DNA of 64,000 bases from contig NC_015703.1 in assembly GCF_000218895.1 (NCBI RefSeq), forward strand, positions 6,337,001 to 6,401,000. The letters are read 5' to 3'. The DNA comes from Runella slithyformis DSM 19594. GTDB lineage: Bacteria > Bacteroidota > Bacteroidia > Cytophagales > Spirosomataceae. Made by a program: the position numbers and the translations under genes. Of this stretch, positions 63,473-64,000 are shown one piece after another. Each line of letters opens with the position of its first letter. The first letter of the stretch is position 1. Below the pieces are notes generated by a model. That model saw only the letters and a list, made by a program, of their open reading frames with translations, searched no databases and had not been told where the DNA came from.

Positions 63473-64000
63473 TTACCCCAAAAATATCTTCTTCAAAGCC
63501 CCCCACAGGGCCCGTTTATTTTTATCGTCGGCCTGAACGATGTCCAACGATTCAGCCAATAAAAAGTTCACTCCCGCAATGCGCTTAGGATCATAACGAT
63601 TCATCATTATTTCCAGATTAATGTTGATGAACGGTACCCCGAAGGAAATAAAATGATGTACTTTTTTATGTTGAAGCAACGGTCGAAAATCCATTTGTTT
63701 GGAACCGGCTACGTTAAGGATATCCACGCCATCAAGGTTTAGGTTGACGGCTTTCAGTACCTTTTCCAGAAAGATGGTATTACTCGCCGACATGGCCGGG
63801 GTTTCATCCACCAAGATAAGAATCTGATGATTGAGCGAAGGCAAAGGTGCCGCAGCCAAAGCGGGGGGAACGCTCACCGGCGGCGGTACAGGCGGAGCCA
63901 TCGAAATCGGCGGTTCCTGTACGACATCCGCGACAGAAACAGGTGCTTCGACCTGCGCACTGACGGTTTCTTCTCCGCTGACCCGATACAGGGTCTCGTT
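63473..64000 (-). CDS. unassigned protein, 5' end cut by the window
   Basis: The frame is open from the window edge (176 codons seen) to a stop at 63473. The first 50 visible residues are a Pro/Ala/Val-rich linker; then a compact alpha/beta domain follows (ILILVDETPAMSASNTIFLEKVL, VDILNV, HHFISFGVPF, GVNFLLAESLD, KRALWGALKKIF). That order of strands, with a short Lys-rich C-terminal helix, loosely recalls the HolD/psi subunit of DNA polymerase III, but the match is by eye only. No catalytic motif is seen. Function unknown. Confidence 0.6.
   Translation of the reverse strand, partial: NETLYRVSGEETVSAQVEAPVSVADVVQEPPISMAPPVPPPVSVPPALAAAPLPSLNHQILILVDETPAMSASNTIFLEKVLKAVNLNLDGVDILNVAGSKQMDFRPLLQHKKVHHFISFGVPFININLEIMMNRYDPKRIAGVNFLLAESLDIVQADDKNKRALWGALKKIFLG

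Noticed and set aside
1-64000. tRNA genes, rRNA, CRISPR arrays, prophage or insertion sequences
   Set aside because: No T-arm-like sequences, regularly spaced repeats, integrases, transposases or phage structural genes were seen on reading both strands.

Overview
The window reads as chromosomal DNA of a Bacteroidota bacterium, most likely order Cytophagales (a Runella- or Dyadobacter-like member of the Spirosomataceae is plausible, but the genus cannot be fixed from sequence alone). Evidence: promoters of the Bacteroidota sigma-A type (TTG, 18-23 bp, TAnnTTTG), a type IX secretion sorting tail, a carboxypeptidase-regulatory-domain TonB-dependent receptor, a giant beta-propeller sensor kinase, and a complex I operon with a shortened NuoG. 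I see no tRNA, rRNA, CRISPR array, prophage or insertion sequence.

Layout. 1-3.3 kb: a 2,3-diketo-L-gulonate reductase-type gene (cut by the window edge) and a phytanoyl-CoA dioxygenase-family gene, divergent from an AraC regulator across a clean 10-bp inverted repeat. 3.3-5.2 kb: secreted gamma-glutamyltransferase. 5.2-7.5 kb: an AT-rich, overlapping ATPase/HNH pair of the Septu (PtuA/PtuB) anti-phage type, inserted between ordinary genes. 7.7-12 kb: secreted hydrolase, DUF58 protein, Sua5/YciO-type protein, glycosyltransferase, then an intergenic region with a strong orphan terminator and a possible small RNA. 12.3-17.5 kb: YihY/BrkB membrane protein, TonB-dependent receptor, an unassigned small membrane ORF, acyl-CoA thioesterase, MltG. 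18-22.5 kb: DinB protein, a hydrolase-fold protein that has lost its nucleophile serine, a small membrane protein and a Tat-exported phospholipase C.

22.9-33 kb: a reaction-centre-type dihaem cytochrome, a sugar module (isomerase, Gfo/Idh oxidoreductase, MFS carrier) with a frameshifted four-helix-bundle gene inside it, a TPR lipoprotein, a GlpF-type channel downstream of a PQQ/haem dehydrogenase, and purB. 34-45 kb: a nitrilase/class III aminotransferase operon, AI-2E-family exporter, fatty-acyl-CoA ligase, sensor kinase, GH43 enzyme and LD-carboxypeptidase. 45-47.4 kb: an isolated NuoJ paralogue, a small outer-membrane protein and ffh. 47.5-49.7 kb: a T9SS-exported SGNH/sialate-acetylesterase-like protein.

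49.8-58.2 kb: a nuoABCDEFGHIJ operon with its own promoter and a terminator directly after nuoJ; nuoK, L, M and N are absent from the window. 58.3-64 kb: AlkD-type DNA glycosylase, a hydrolase remnant, a fadJ-like/thiolase beta-oxidation operon with a clear promoter, and a partial gene of uncertain function.

The strongest candidates for follow-up are the Septu pair, the split complex I gene set, the orphan terminator/small RNA at 12.2 kb, the Ser-to-Ala hydrolase, and the frameshifted gene at 24.6-25.0 kb.
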